Positions 55,760 through 64,000 of a DNA stretch of 64,000 bases are shown piece by piece. This DNA comes from Mortierella sp. BCC40632 (lineage: Eukaryota > Mortierellomycota > Mortierellomycetes > Mortierellales > Mortierellaceae), in the NCBI GenBank assembly GCA_011634665.1, contig WAEK01000003.1:1060001-1124000 (forward strand), given 5' to 3'. The position numbers were made by a program, and so were the translations under genes. Within the stretch, counting starts at the first letter, position 1. Each line of letters starts with the position of its first letter. The notes under the pieces are model-generated. The model saw only the letters and a list, made by a program, of their open reading frames with translations. It searched no databases and had not been told where the DNA came from.

Positions 55760-58358
55760 AATCTTGGAGGCAACCAATGGAGATCCAGATGTGTCGTTTT
55801 TCTTGGCATCGGCTGTATCTGATGTCTGATCCATCTCATCTTCTTCAAAGATAAACTCTTCGTCCATCTTCTTGATCCGACGCCAGTATTGCTTTTCCTG
55901 GTATGGAGTTGCTGTGTAGAAGACCTCCCTTGGGAACCAGTCAAACGATTCTCGGAAACCTAGAAAATGAACCAGAAAGAGCGAGAGAGAAGAACCATAT
56001 CGCACTGAGTGTTAGTCTTGGGGACTCGAGCAAGGTCTCCCCTCAGTCAGAGAAATAGGACCAGAAGCACAGTCGTGTTCTGCATTCTTACCTGGGATAT
56101 GATACGACATATTCTCAGCATTCTCGACGTACTGGAGTCGGTTCTCAAACCACGCTTGCCGCCAGCTGTCGTCACCCTTGACAAATGCAACATTGATCAG
56201 AGCTAGTGGAGATCACACAATAGGCAGCACCGGTAACTGTGTTAGAGTGGTAAAACCAGGAAAGAGAAGAAGGGAGATTGTATAAAAAGAGGAGATGCAT
56301 TCATGAATGGCGATCTATCAGCTTGGCTCAGCTCTTCCATACCAATGAGCACATTTAGCATTAGGATAGACGAGAATGTGAAGTAGAGCATCACCATGAC
56401 CTGGAGTGGCCAGTTCTTGTACTCAGCTGGAGCGTCACCCTCACTATTCGTGAACATGTCATCTCCCAGTGGATCGTATCGTCCTCCCTGGAATCAGAGT
56501 AGCGTGAAAAGAGTGGAGATCATAGAATTAATACCAGGAAGGTTTGATCCGCATCCAAAAGCGCTTGTAGTGTGGCAAACACAGCGATCAATCAAAAGAG
56601 TGAAACTTGCAATCATCAAGTATGCGGTTGTGATGGCCCCGAAAAAGTGATCGGGAAGACTGATGTCCTTCTTGTCCCAAGACCCGTTGGCAGCACCACG
56701 CAAAACATGGAGAATGGAGACCGAGAAAAAGAAGACATCGCCTGCAAAGACGACAAAGAACACAAGCACGATGCAAAAACTGAAATCTGCCGTCGTCTCG
56801 TCTGTGCCTGTGGACACAATGTTAATGATCTGGTGGATACTTGTCCCAAGAGGATAGAGATACATCACTAGATCCAATGCGTTGTACGGCGACCTAGCAA
56901 GAAGAAGAAGAGAAAGGAGAAGAAAAAGGAGAAGAAAAAGGAAAAGAAGAAAAAAGAAAAGAAAAAGAAAAAGCGTTACAATAGGAAGGCATACCCAAGT
57001 TAGAGATGAGTCTTACAAATCAGATTAAGCTCTACTTCAACAGACACCACATCACGACCAACCATACCTAAAATATGGGGAAGCTGATTCCTGTAAGTCC
57101 AACAGATCCGGTATCCCGCCTTTTTGCTTCCTATTTGCTTCTGGTCCAGGTCGTCCTGAGATCCATCGAGCCATTCTCTGAATCAGTCCGCCAGAATCTG
57201 TGTTCTTCTCTTCAGTAGCGGCAGGTCGGGCATGGCGCCGGCTTTCTAGCCACTGAAAGAGTTCGATCCAGAGAAACACGCATGATAGTGCGATGATGGC
57301 TACGAATACACCGAAGAGTGACTCTGGATGTGTAGAGTAGACCTGAACAAGGGCTGCTACCACGATAAGGAGGTAGTAGATGCAGTGGGCTACGAATCGA
57401 GCCAGCCATATGGCAAACACATATGTGTTCCTAGATGATTGCACAGAGTTCAGAGTAGTCTTAGACTTCTACCAAATCACTTGTTGACTCGACTACCATC
57501 CTGGTCTTTACCAGAAAGGCGGTCAGCTTCTTACCATTTGTACTGGATCACAGCCTCGGCCGCTGGGCTGTCAAGGATCTGCAGACTGTAATGGCGGGGT
57601 CGAACATACACGTGTGCAAATGGATTCAGATTGAGCATGATCAGGTGAAAGAGCACCGAGAGCCATGTCATTTTTGACTCTGGATTGAAGTGGGTGAACT
57701 CCTTGCATGGCTTCCGAGGGTTCGGCACAAATGACCAGAGAAAGTTAACAGGAGCAATATAGACCTCCTCGGTGAAGTTGGCCACAAGTGGATTACCGGA
57801 TCCTTTCTTGTTAATCAGTTGAAGGATAGGATTCCTGCACTGGTAGATCTCACGGGGGTCAGGGATCCAGAAATGACGAATTGCTGGCTGGTGGATGATC
57901 TTGCAGCTGTTTACTACACGCTCTCTGTCGTGGTATTTGACATAGGCGAAACCCCTTGTGGTCCAGAGTCCGATATCGGAATGACTAGATAGAAGATCGT
58001 CAATACATTCGAGCAGGAATGCGGTGTAGGTGATGTCCATTGCGACCCTTGACTTTTTGATACAGTAGTCGATGATGATTCGCACCATCTCGATGGCCAC
58101 AGGACTTGTCTTTGAATGGTTGAGCATGATCTCGACCGGATTTGCACCCTTTGAGTAGGTCCTCAGAGGAACCCAGCACTGGTTGGAGTTGGAGTGCAAC
58201 AACGCGTACAATGTATCCTTTAGCACAGTATGTTCCCTGGCTATCCAGCCCTTGCATAGCCGCGACATCACTGACTTTGAATTATCGCCCAGGCAGGGGT
58301 AATTGTTGATGTGGCGAAGTAGATATCGATTTTGTGCTATTGTTGCTTCTTGACACTG
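55760..58358 (-). repeat. Right arm of inverted near-identical duplication (channel copy 2)
   Basis: Reverse complement of 36611..39515. Introns are as well conserved as exons. The right edge is sharp: left of 58358 the match is nearly exact, while the sequence just to its right (CTCATATGGATGAAATCC on the plus strand) differs from copy 1. Confidence 0.9.
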
Positions 58359-59138
58359 CCTCATATGGATGAAATCCCACGATATTGCCTCTGCAAACTT
58401 TTCTGCATACTCTGGTGTACAGTGCGAAGCTGGATAAAGTCGGGTTTCCACTCCTTCACTACTGAAAGCCAGAGTTCTTCCGTGGAGACAAGAGAACATT
58501 GTATACTCTATAACTTTCGATGTGAAATACCATGAATAGAGTAATTGCTTCTCCTGAGGCGATCGAGGAATTTTCCAGATCGAGTAGAACTTGTCCCGGA
58601 GAAGTTGATGAATAACCACGAGCTGAGACAGCTTTTCCATGATGTGAAACGCAGTCGCCTCCCACCAAAGCTGCCTTGACTCTCCATTTTGAAACTTAAT
58701 GTCCATTGTCAAAATCTTCCTCCCTTGTGTCAGTAAAAAATGTCCCTCCAGAAAAACTGTAAGTGTTTTTGCCATCTACTTCTTCTAACTGATAGAGGTC
58801 CTTCGCGCATCTAGAGCTGCGCATTACTTCACCACCAGCATTGAATGCTACATCCTCCAAATAAGACGCCTCAAGTATAGATCCATGCCTCCATGCAACA
58901 ACTGTCGAGCACATTGGCTCTCCTTGAGACTCGACTCCATGCCTGATATTACGCAATACGCAATTGTCATCTAACATTGGCAAGTTCCACCTCTTGAGCC
59001 GAGTGGGGTCACCCGAACCATCCAAATTCACCCAGATCTCCTGAAAGATTTCTAGGATGGACCGTGGGCAGGATTGCGGATCTTTGGAAGATCTCTCTTG
59101 TTTCTGTAGAGTACATCAAGACGTAATTGTTTGACGAA

Positions 59139-59197
59139 GGTCCAACAAATGCTCCAGGCAGTGAAGGGCCAACAAAAACTCCAGGCAGCGAGGGTCC
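59139..59197 (-). repeat. 27-bp tandem repeat in channel copy 2
   Basis: On the minus strand two and a half copies of a unit encode GPSLPGVFV, GPSLPGAFV and GPSS. They occupy the place where copy 1 has its propeller region, next to the deletion breakpoint. Confidence 0.75.
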
Positions 59198-60060
59198 AAT
59201 AAGTGGCTGTTGATCTGACTCGCTGATACCGAGAGGATTTACAGCCATGTCGCTTAGGTCACTGGTCTGCTCAGACAACTCATATCTGTCCGAGTGGTTG
59301 TTGTCTCCCTGACTAAGTCTAATACGTTCTTAACTGTCTGGTATGCTCGATAGAGTTCTTAGGTCCACAATCGTTTCATTCCGCCTTGGGGAACCAGGAG
59401 GATTTGTTGTCGCCATGCTCGTTCCTGGCAGGAACTTGAATAAGATGAGAGCAAAGAAAAAAATAGAGAGATGCGATGGGCAAAGTGACGGATGAAGGAT
59501 GCGGGAAGCTTCAAGATGGGAAGAACAGGGCAATTATCAAAATGAACCGCTCATCCAAGGGTTCTCCTTGGGCCTTTTTTTTTTTTTTTTTTTTTTTTTT
59601 TGTTGTTCAACACGACTCAAAAAAACTCAATGCTCCGCTCGCATTCCCGCGGCCATAGCGCTTGCCCCTTGCCCTACCTGTCTCCCTCTTCCCTGACCCG
59701 TCGATAAACTCCCAAGGAGACAATCATGATTTGGTTTATTGTACTCTTGCAGCCCGGAGCTGATCATCTCTACCTTCTTCAACATGACTAAGAGTTCAGT
59801 AGCGTGTATGCTGTTTAGTGAAAATCAAGGATCTCATTGAGATGAAGTCTTGGGAAAACGATAGTTTGAACAAAAATGACATCTATGACTTTTCTTAAGA
59901 TTCAATGCTACAACAATGGCAGTACATGGACTCGTCTCCACTTCAAGCCCTCGTTGTCGCCATGAGGGAACTACCTATTTGGCTACAACACTTTTTTTTT
60001 TCTCAGACATTGACAGGACTAAATCCAATTGCGGGAAGAAAAAAAAAACCCCGCTCCTCG

Positions 60061-60197
60061 TTGGGAGAATCAATGTGCGGTGGCCGGGGCTAGATTAGGT
60101 TTTCTTAGTTTAGTTTTACCTACACGGCTATTCCAGCGGAAACAGATTGTTATAAAAAAATAAAAAAATAAAAAAAAAAGTTGGGAGAATCAATGTG
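60061..60197. repeat. 17-bp direct repeat, 120 bp apart
   Basis: TTGGGAGAATCAATGTG occurs at 60061..60077 and again at 60181..60197. Between the copies lie an A-rich tail-like stretch and the sequence CCAGCGGAAACAGATTG. Confidence 0.85.
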
Positions 60198-60591
60198 AGC
60201 CCTTCGAAATAGTCAAAAGGAGGGCACGGACTCGAATTTAAAATTCTGCATCGCTCCCGTATGAGATCTCTACTGTTTGGGTGTTTTTTCGTATGTGTGT
60301 AACGCAACAGGGAGAGCGAAAAAACGAAAGCGATAAACTGTCGTTTTTAAACCTGAGGAAGACGATTATTCAATCCTCCTTTTCCCTCTTAGCCCATTCC
60401 AGGAGCACAGCAATCTCTCTAGCTATTAAATTGTCTATCCTCACCCCCATTCAACACTGCCATGTCAATGGCACTGATGACAAGTCAAGTATTAGAAGCA
60501 TGTCCTGTGACCATACTCTCTGAACAACAAACGCTTGAACACGAAATTAGAGATATCCTTGAACTAACTGTGTAGTTGGCCCCAGTCATTA

Positions 60592-60634
<43 letters not shown>

Positions 60635-61117
60635 AATGCTTATCCGTCGTACTCTATAGAAGACTAACCACCGTACCAGACTCTCAGTTATCCACCATAC
60701 TATTCTTCACCACTAAACAGACCTTGTGCGTAGTAACCAGGCGACTCATTTCTGTCTACTGAAACCGAGTCTTTTTTGGAAGATTCTGCAGCGTAGTGAA
60801 AAGTTACTATGTATGTGTTTTTGCAGATTATGGATGGACACGCGCGGATGAATATAACCTCTAACGATGCCTATATATGTATATAAAAGAAGCAAGTCGC
60901 CTTGCTTACTGACGTCGCGTAGGTCAATAATCGAATCGCTCTACCTTTTCTCCTCCTTCCTTTGGGTAGATAGTTTGAAAACTAGATGGCTAAGTCTGCG
61001 GAATGTAGGACGGGTGCCCTGCAACAACAAAAAAAAGCCAATGGAATGCATAGTTGCTCCAAGGTGGTTGTTTGAACGATCATCTCCATACTTTCCTTCA
61101 AAGAAGGAAAAAAAGGC

Positions 61118-61122
61118 AAAAA
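61118..61122 (-). terminator. RNA polymerase III terminator of tRNA-Ile
   Basis: On the minus strand a run of five T begins 8 nt after the discriminator base, the usual Pol III stop; a second T run follows a few bases on. Confidence 0.7.
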
Positions 61123-61129
61123 GAGAAGC

Positions 61130-61202
61130 TGCTCATTGCAGGGATCGAACCTGCGACCTTCGCGTTATTAGCACGACGCTCTACCGACTAAGCTAAACGA
61201 GC
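61130..61202 (-). tRNA. tRNA-Ile, anticodon AAU
   Basis: A 73-nt intronless tRNA that folds fully by eye. The acceptor stem pairs GCTCGTT with AATGAGC (one G-U), discriminator A. The D arm is GCTT/GAGC. The anticodon arm TCGTG/CGCGA holds loop CTAATAA, giving anticodon AAU (A34 normally becomes inosine; decodes AUU/AUC/AUA as Ile). The T arm is GCAGG/CCTGC with loop TTCGATC. Both internal promoters match: A box TAGCTTAGTCGG (61184-61195) and B box GGTTCGATCCC (61141-61151). Confidence 0.95.
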
Positions 61203-61650
61203 TTCTTTGATATTTGTTGTCTACCAACGAACATCTCGCTCGTGTGATCTAGATGATACGTCACCGAAGCAATTATCGCTTTTATTTCACCGTGCTTGGG
61301 CGAGTTTTTTTTCGAAGGATCTCCAGTTTCTGGTCCGGAGGCGCGCTCCCCCCCCCTCTCGTGGAGTATAGTACGTCATGAAGTGGAAGCAGATTGTTAA
61401 ATAAAAAGTAAGAAAATGCCTCTGCTGAAAAAGTCCAGCAGAACGGCGATTTCTGGAAGTATTGGAAAGGTTGGCGGAGGGAGGAGGATTCCTATCTGCA
61501 CGACAGTTTTTTTTTTTTTTTTTTTTTTAGTTTAGTTTAGTCTTTACCATGGTTAATCCAGTGGAAACATAGATAAAAATAAAGAGTGTGAGAGAGGAGA
61601 GAGAGAAAGAGAAAGAGAGAGATAAAAGAAATAATAGAGTCTTTGCTGGA
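61203..61650. other. Intergenic, upstream side of tRNA-Ile and 3' side of Cet1 gene
   Basis: Contains a C run (61350-61356), a T run (61508-61529), a TTTAGTTTAG repeat, and two members of the GGAAACAGATTGTTA-type motif group (about 61379 and 61558) followed by A-rich sequence. No gene is seen. Confidence 0.55.
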
Positions 61651-62130
61651 CTACTTGCGATGAGAAGATGAAGGGTCCTGTCGGCCCATATGTGGGTTTG
61701 GAGGATGCTGACCAGGATGGTGTCCTTGTCCATGAGGTGGCTGCTGCTGCTGCTGCTGCTGCTGCAATATCCGACCCCGACTCAACAATCCACGGATATT
61801 ATTCACAAACGATCCAACAATGTCCATAAACTGATCCGGTGCACCGTTGCTATTGCCACCCGATAACCGGACCTTGCGTTCATGAACCAAAGGTCCTGCA
61901 TCGACAAACTCAATTTCAAGCTCATGTGTCGTCTCCTGAGAGGGGTCGCCGCCCATCGATCGCATTCGACTGTAGCTGGGTGGTTGTTGGGGACCGTTTT
62001 TGTTGCTACTGCTACTGTTCATTGTCTTGACTTGAGTTAGGTCGATCTTGAAGTTGTGATGGCGATAAGAAACTCGATCCTTGTGTCGTTCATGACTCAC
62101 AGTGCCGGTAGGTAATGGCTCTATTAGCCC

Positions 62131-62163
<33 letters not shown>

Positions 62164-63325
62164 GGAAACGGATCAGTCATGTAAAAATAAACGGGCTTCC
62201 TTTGTGGAAAAAAACGAGTTTTAAATCCTCGAGAAACGTACTCGGTACTTCAACGTTGACAGAGACTCGAAAGTCAAAGGGGTTCCGCGGAGAAAACACA
62301 TCCAAGTCTGCGATCCGTTCCTTTTTAACGATGCCATGTTCAATCACTTGGTTGGTCGACTGGTCTCTGGTCACACGGACCTTGCCGTCGGGACCTCCTT
62401 GATAGAATTGGTCAATTTCTTTGGTGTGCGCATACGAGATATTTTCCTGATCATAGAAAGAAAAAAAAAAAACAGTTGTGAGAAGACAATGATTTTCAAG
62501 GCACGCGTGTTCGTTCATGCGAGTGAGACATGAGCGTAATATCTAGCCATTTTTTTTCTCCTGGTACTGATATTCACCTTGGATTCCTTAACTTGAAGGC
62601 GTCTAAATCTGTCGTTCAGAATCCGATTGAAATGAGCGTGTTGTTCCTATTCAACATGAGCAACCATGGAGGGTTAATTTAATCCAGCTATCCGTGCTAT
62701 TATTTTCTTTCTTGGAGAGCAGTCTGAGTATCCCATTGAGAAAAGAAGCAGGGATCGAGCTTCACATACTAGAGTCATGTCCGAGCTAAACCTGTACCGG
62801 TGACGGTTCTGCGGAGACAAAACGACTTCATTCCGTACTGGAAGCTCTATGCGACAACGTGTCGAGGTATCAATCAAGATACCGAGCTTTGCCTCGATCT
62901 TGAATGAACAAGCAGAGTCGGGGATGGGAAAAAGAAAAAGAAAGATAGTCACCGTGAGATTTGTATGCAAGAAAGAGAGGGGGTACAAAAAAAAAAAAAA
63001 AAAAAAACTCCATAGTTCTGACCTCGACATTTTCATAATGACAATGCTCAAACAAGAACTCTCCGATAGTGCGAACAACATCATCTAGGACCTCTGCTCC
63101 GAAAAAACCAAGGTCCTTTCGAGGGAAAGGTAAAGGTACCGGACGCTGAGACTGCACCTGGTGTTGAGGCTGCGGCTGAGGCTGGGGTGCCGAAGTCGTG
63201 GAGCTTGACGAATCGGTCGGACGGGCTCTGTTGGAGGCTAGGGTATTTTGACCGCTCTGCTGATTGGGCGTGTCTGCCTCCTCGTCCTCACCCCGAGGTC
63301 GCTTCGCGGGCCTTGGGTCAGACAT
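61651..63325 (-). CDS. CET1: mRNA 5'-triphosphatase, Cet1-type capping enzyme beta subunit
   Basis: Five exons in transcript order: 63023..63325, 62770..62898, 62578..62646, 62242..62446, 61651..62120; phases agree, 391 codons. Residues 1-100 are a polar, Pro/Gln-rich leader followed by FFGAEVLDDVVRTIGEFLF. The tunnel-fold triphosphatase follows: VEIEAKLGILID across the first junction (metal-binding E101 and E103), CRIELPVRNEVVLS, RFSSDM, EQHAHFNRILND, KEIDQFYQ, KVRVTRDQ, IADLDVFSPRNPFDFRVSVNVEVP, HKDRVSYRHHNFKIDLTQV and HELEIEF (E302, E304, E306). The enzyme removes the gamma phosphate from nascent pre-mRNA as the first step of capping, in the nucleus with the guanylyltransferase Ceg1. Fungal Cet1 is structurally unlike the animal enzyme. 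The C-terminus (about 310-391) adds a polyQ run and a His/Pro-rich tail beyond the catalytic core. It is divergent to the gene at 63531. Confidence 0.95.
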
Positions 63326-63530
63326 GGCGGAATGGATGGAATGAACAAGAAGAACGTTGTGATAAAAATCGCATCATGCTCTGAATATATAAACTTCTTC
63401 CCTTTTCCAGAACCAGAAAAGAGTCACGGTCAGCCTGAGTTTCTTTCTTTTTTGGCCTTGTTTTTCTTTTCCCAGTCTGATCACTTTTTGTCTTGTTCGC
63501 CATTCGGAAACACATTCGCCACTTGTTGCC
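63326..63530. promoter_or_regulatory. Shared divergent promoter of CET1 and the right-edge gene
   Basis: 205 bp separate the two ATGs. TATATAAAC at about 63386 could serve as a TATA element for the plus-strand gene; otherwise no element is obvious. Confidence 0.4.
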
Positions 63531-64000
63531 ATGGACACTCTGTGCAAGAAAGCATTGCTGCGCGACAGGACATGGCATACCATGTCCTCGCTTTGGACCA
63601 TGTCCACTGGACGATCCTCATGGGCCCAACACTCACGTCTTGCCCAACGGTGCTTTGCCTCCAAGAAAAAGTCCTCTCCACCTCCGCCCTTGACCGACCG
63701 TCAGAAGGAACTCCTCAGTCATCCTGGATACATTCCCGAGAGATTCATCCCAAAAGCAACCGCCAGATACTCTGCCGTTCCCGTTCGCAGACCTCTTATT
63801 CTGCATACGGAAGAGGAGATCGCTGCCAAGGCAGCTGGCAAATCTATCGTCGACCTTCCCGATGTAGCGACTAAGAACATGTCGGCCAAGAAGGCCAAAA
63901 AGGCTTTGGAGAATCAAGGGAAAAGGTCCTACGCGACACTTGTTTTCACCTCGGATCCATTTGTTATTTCTAGCCGTCAACCCTACATCTTTGACCGACA
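63531..64000 (+). CDS. Probable mitochondrial protein, 3' end beyond window (partial)
   Basis: An open frame of 156 codons runs from ATG at 63531 to the window edge without a stop. The N-terminus (MDTLCKKALLRDRTWHTMS, then RLAQRCFASKKKSS) is basic and acid-poor with an FAS-type cleavage region, typical of a mitochondrial presequence. The mature part reads PPLTDRQKELLSHPGYIPERF, PVRRPLILHTEEEIAAKAAG and FTSDPFVISSRQPYIFD. I do not recognise the family; size and basic character would suit a mitochondrial ribosomal or assembly protein, but that is a guess. It is the likely real frame here, as the other open frames over the same stretch are shorter and less protein-like. Confidence 0.7.
   Translation, partial: MDTLCKKALLRDRTWHTMSSLWTMSTGRSSWAQHSRLAQRCFASKKKSSPPPPLTDRQKELLSHPGYIPERFIPKATARYSAVPVRRPLILHTEEEIAAKAAGKSIVDLPDVATKNMSAKKAKKALENQGKRSYATLVFTSDPFVISSRQPYIFDR

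Larger units (their letters stand above)
55369..59416 (-). pseudogene. Propeller plus TRP-like channel, copy 2 (decayed, inverted paralogue)
   Basis: This minus-strand copy begins MATTNPPGSPRRNETIVDL, clearly related to the start of copy 1 (EATIVNVETLSS). An in-frame TAA follows at about codon 29. The reading then resumes in the same frame (ELSEQTSDLSDMAVNPLG), skips most of the propeller region of copy 1, continues YVLMYSTETREIFQRSA, and is broken by frameshifts near 59030 and near 58735. From 58358 leftward it is almost identical to copy 1 through the helical region and membrane segments, with the same introns, including the GC-AG one. A 340-bp deletion at 56758-56763 removes 30 codons at S4-S5. 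Near 55752 a lost GA dinucleotide (GAAGAGAC for GAAGAGAGAC) shifts the frame again, although a coiled-coil remnant continues to a stop at 55369. Several lesions in one copy make a functional full-length product very unlikely. Confidence 0.88.
59417..61129. other. Intergenic, T-rich, with short dispersed repeats
   Basis: T runs at 59575-59601 and 60599-60633 (35 T), A runs at 60037-60049 and 60152-60179, and a 17-bp direct repeat TTGGGAGAATCAATGTG at 60061 and 60181, exactly 120 bp apart. One member of the GGAAACAGATTGTTA motif group is at about 60133. No protein gene is seen. Confidence 0.55.

Noticed and set aside
55369..59416. Copy 2 as a second functional channel
   Set aside because: An early stop, several frameshifts, loss of the propeller region and the S4-S5 deletion occur together.
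61130..61202. tRNA-Ile as part of a SINE head
   Set aside because: It folds perfectly, with intact A and B boxes and a T-run terminator, so it is best read as a functional tRNA gene.

Overview
The window looks like nuclear DNA of an early-diverging fungus, most probably Mortierellomycota (Mortierella and relatives). This placement is an inference. It rests on short GT-AG introns with CTAAC/CTGAT-like branch sites, two kinds of GC-AG intron, very pyrimidine-rich 5' regions, and a TSC2/tuberin homologue. It also rests on animal-type genes kept in a fungus (CYRI/FAM49, CFAP20) and on a large propeller-plus-TRP-like channel family that I remember, without having searched, from Mortierella proteomes. 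No prokaryotic gene, CRISPR array or intact transposon was seen.

Layout. 0.2-1.4 kb: 3' part of a CFAP20 gene (+). 1.4-5.9 kb: noncoding, rich in CT repeats and poly-T. 5.9-8.7 kb: CYRI (+, 4 exons). 9.7-11.6 kb: intronless proline-rich protein with a PPSY motif (+). 12.8-14.3 kb: protein with a HAX1-like tail and a GC-AG intron (+). 14.9-15.5 kb: GPI-anchored Kre9-like wall protein (-). 18.6-21.3 kb: FAD monooxygenase with an 11-nt micro-exon (-). 24.5-30.6 kb: intronless 2028-aa tuberin (-). 31.1-32.1 kb: cyclophilin A (-, 5 exons). 33.7-39.9 kb: propeller plus TRP-like channel, copy 1 (+, 11 proposed exons, 1552 aa). 40.1-43.1 kb: PEHE-like chromatin protein (-). 44.0-47.8 kb: PHD finger plus linker-histone-like winged helix plus polyQ protein (-). 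51.3-52.2 kb: secreted Cys-rich protein (-). 52.5-54.8 kb: mitochondrial PP2C phosphatase (+). 55.4-59.4 kb: decayed channel copy 2 (-). 61.1 kb: tRNA-Ile(AAU) (-). 61.7-63.3 kb: Cet1-type RNA 5'-triphosphatase (-). 63.5 kb to the edge: start of a mitochondrial-type protein (+).

The most striking structure is the inverted channel pair. About 2.9 kb of copy 1 (36.6-39.5 kb) is nearly identical to about 2.6 kb of copy 2 (55.8-58.4 kb), while the flanks are strongly diverged. This points to recent gene conversion between an intact gene and a pseudogene. Copy 2 also carries a 340-bp deletion at a 6-bp microhomology; at the mRNA level it removes exactly one intron plus 30 codons around S4-S5.

The genes do not form one pathway. 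Several are growth or signalling regulators (tuberin, CYRI), some are chromatin or RNA-processing factors (PEHE, PHD-H15, Cet1), and some are mitochondrial (PP2C, the right-edge gene, possibly the HAX1-like gene). All exon structures were deduced by eye from splice signals, reading phase and family alignment from memory; no transcript data were available.
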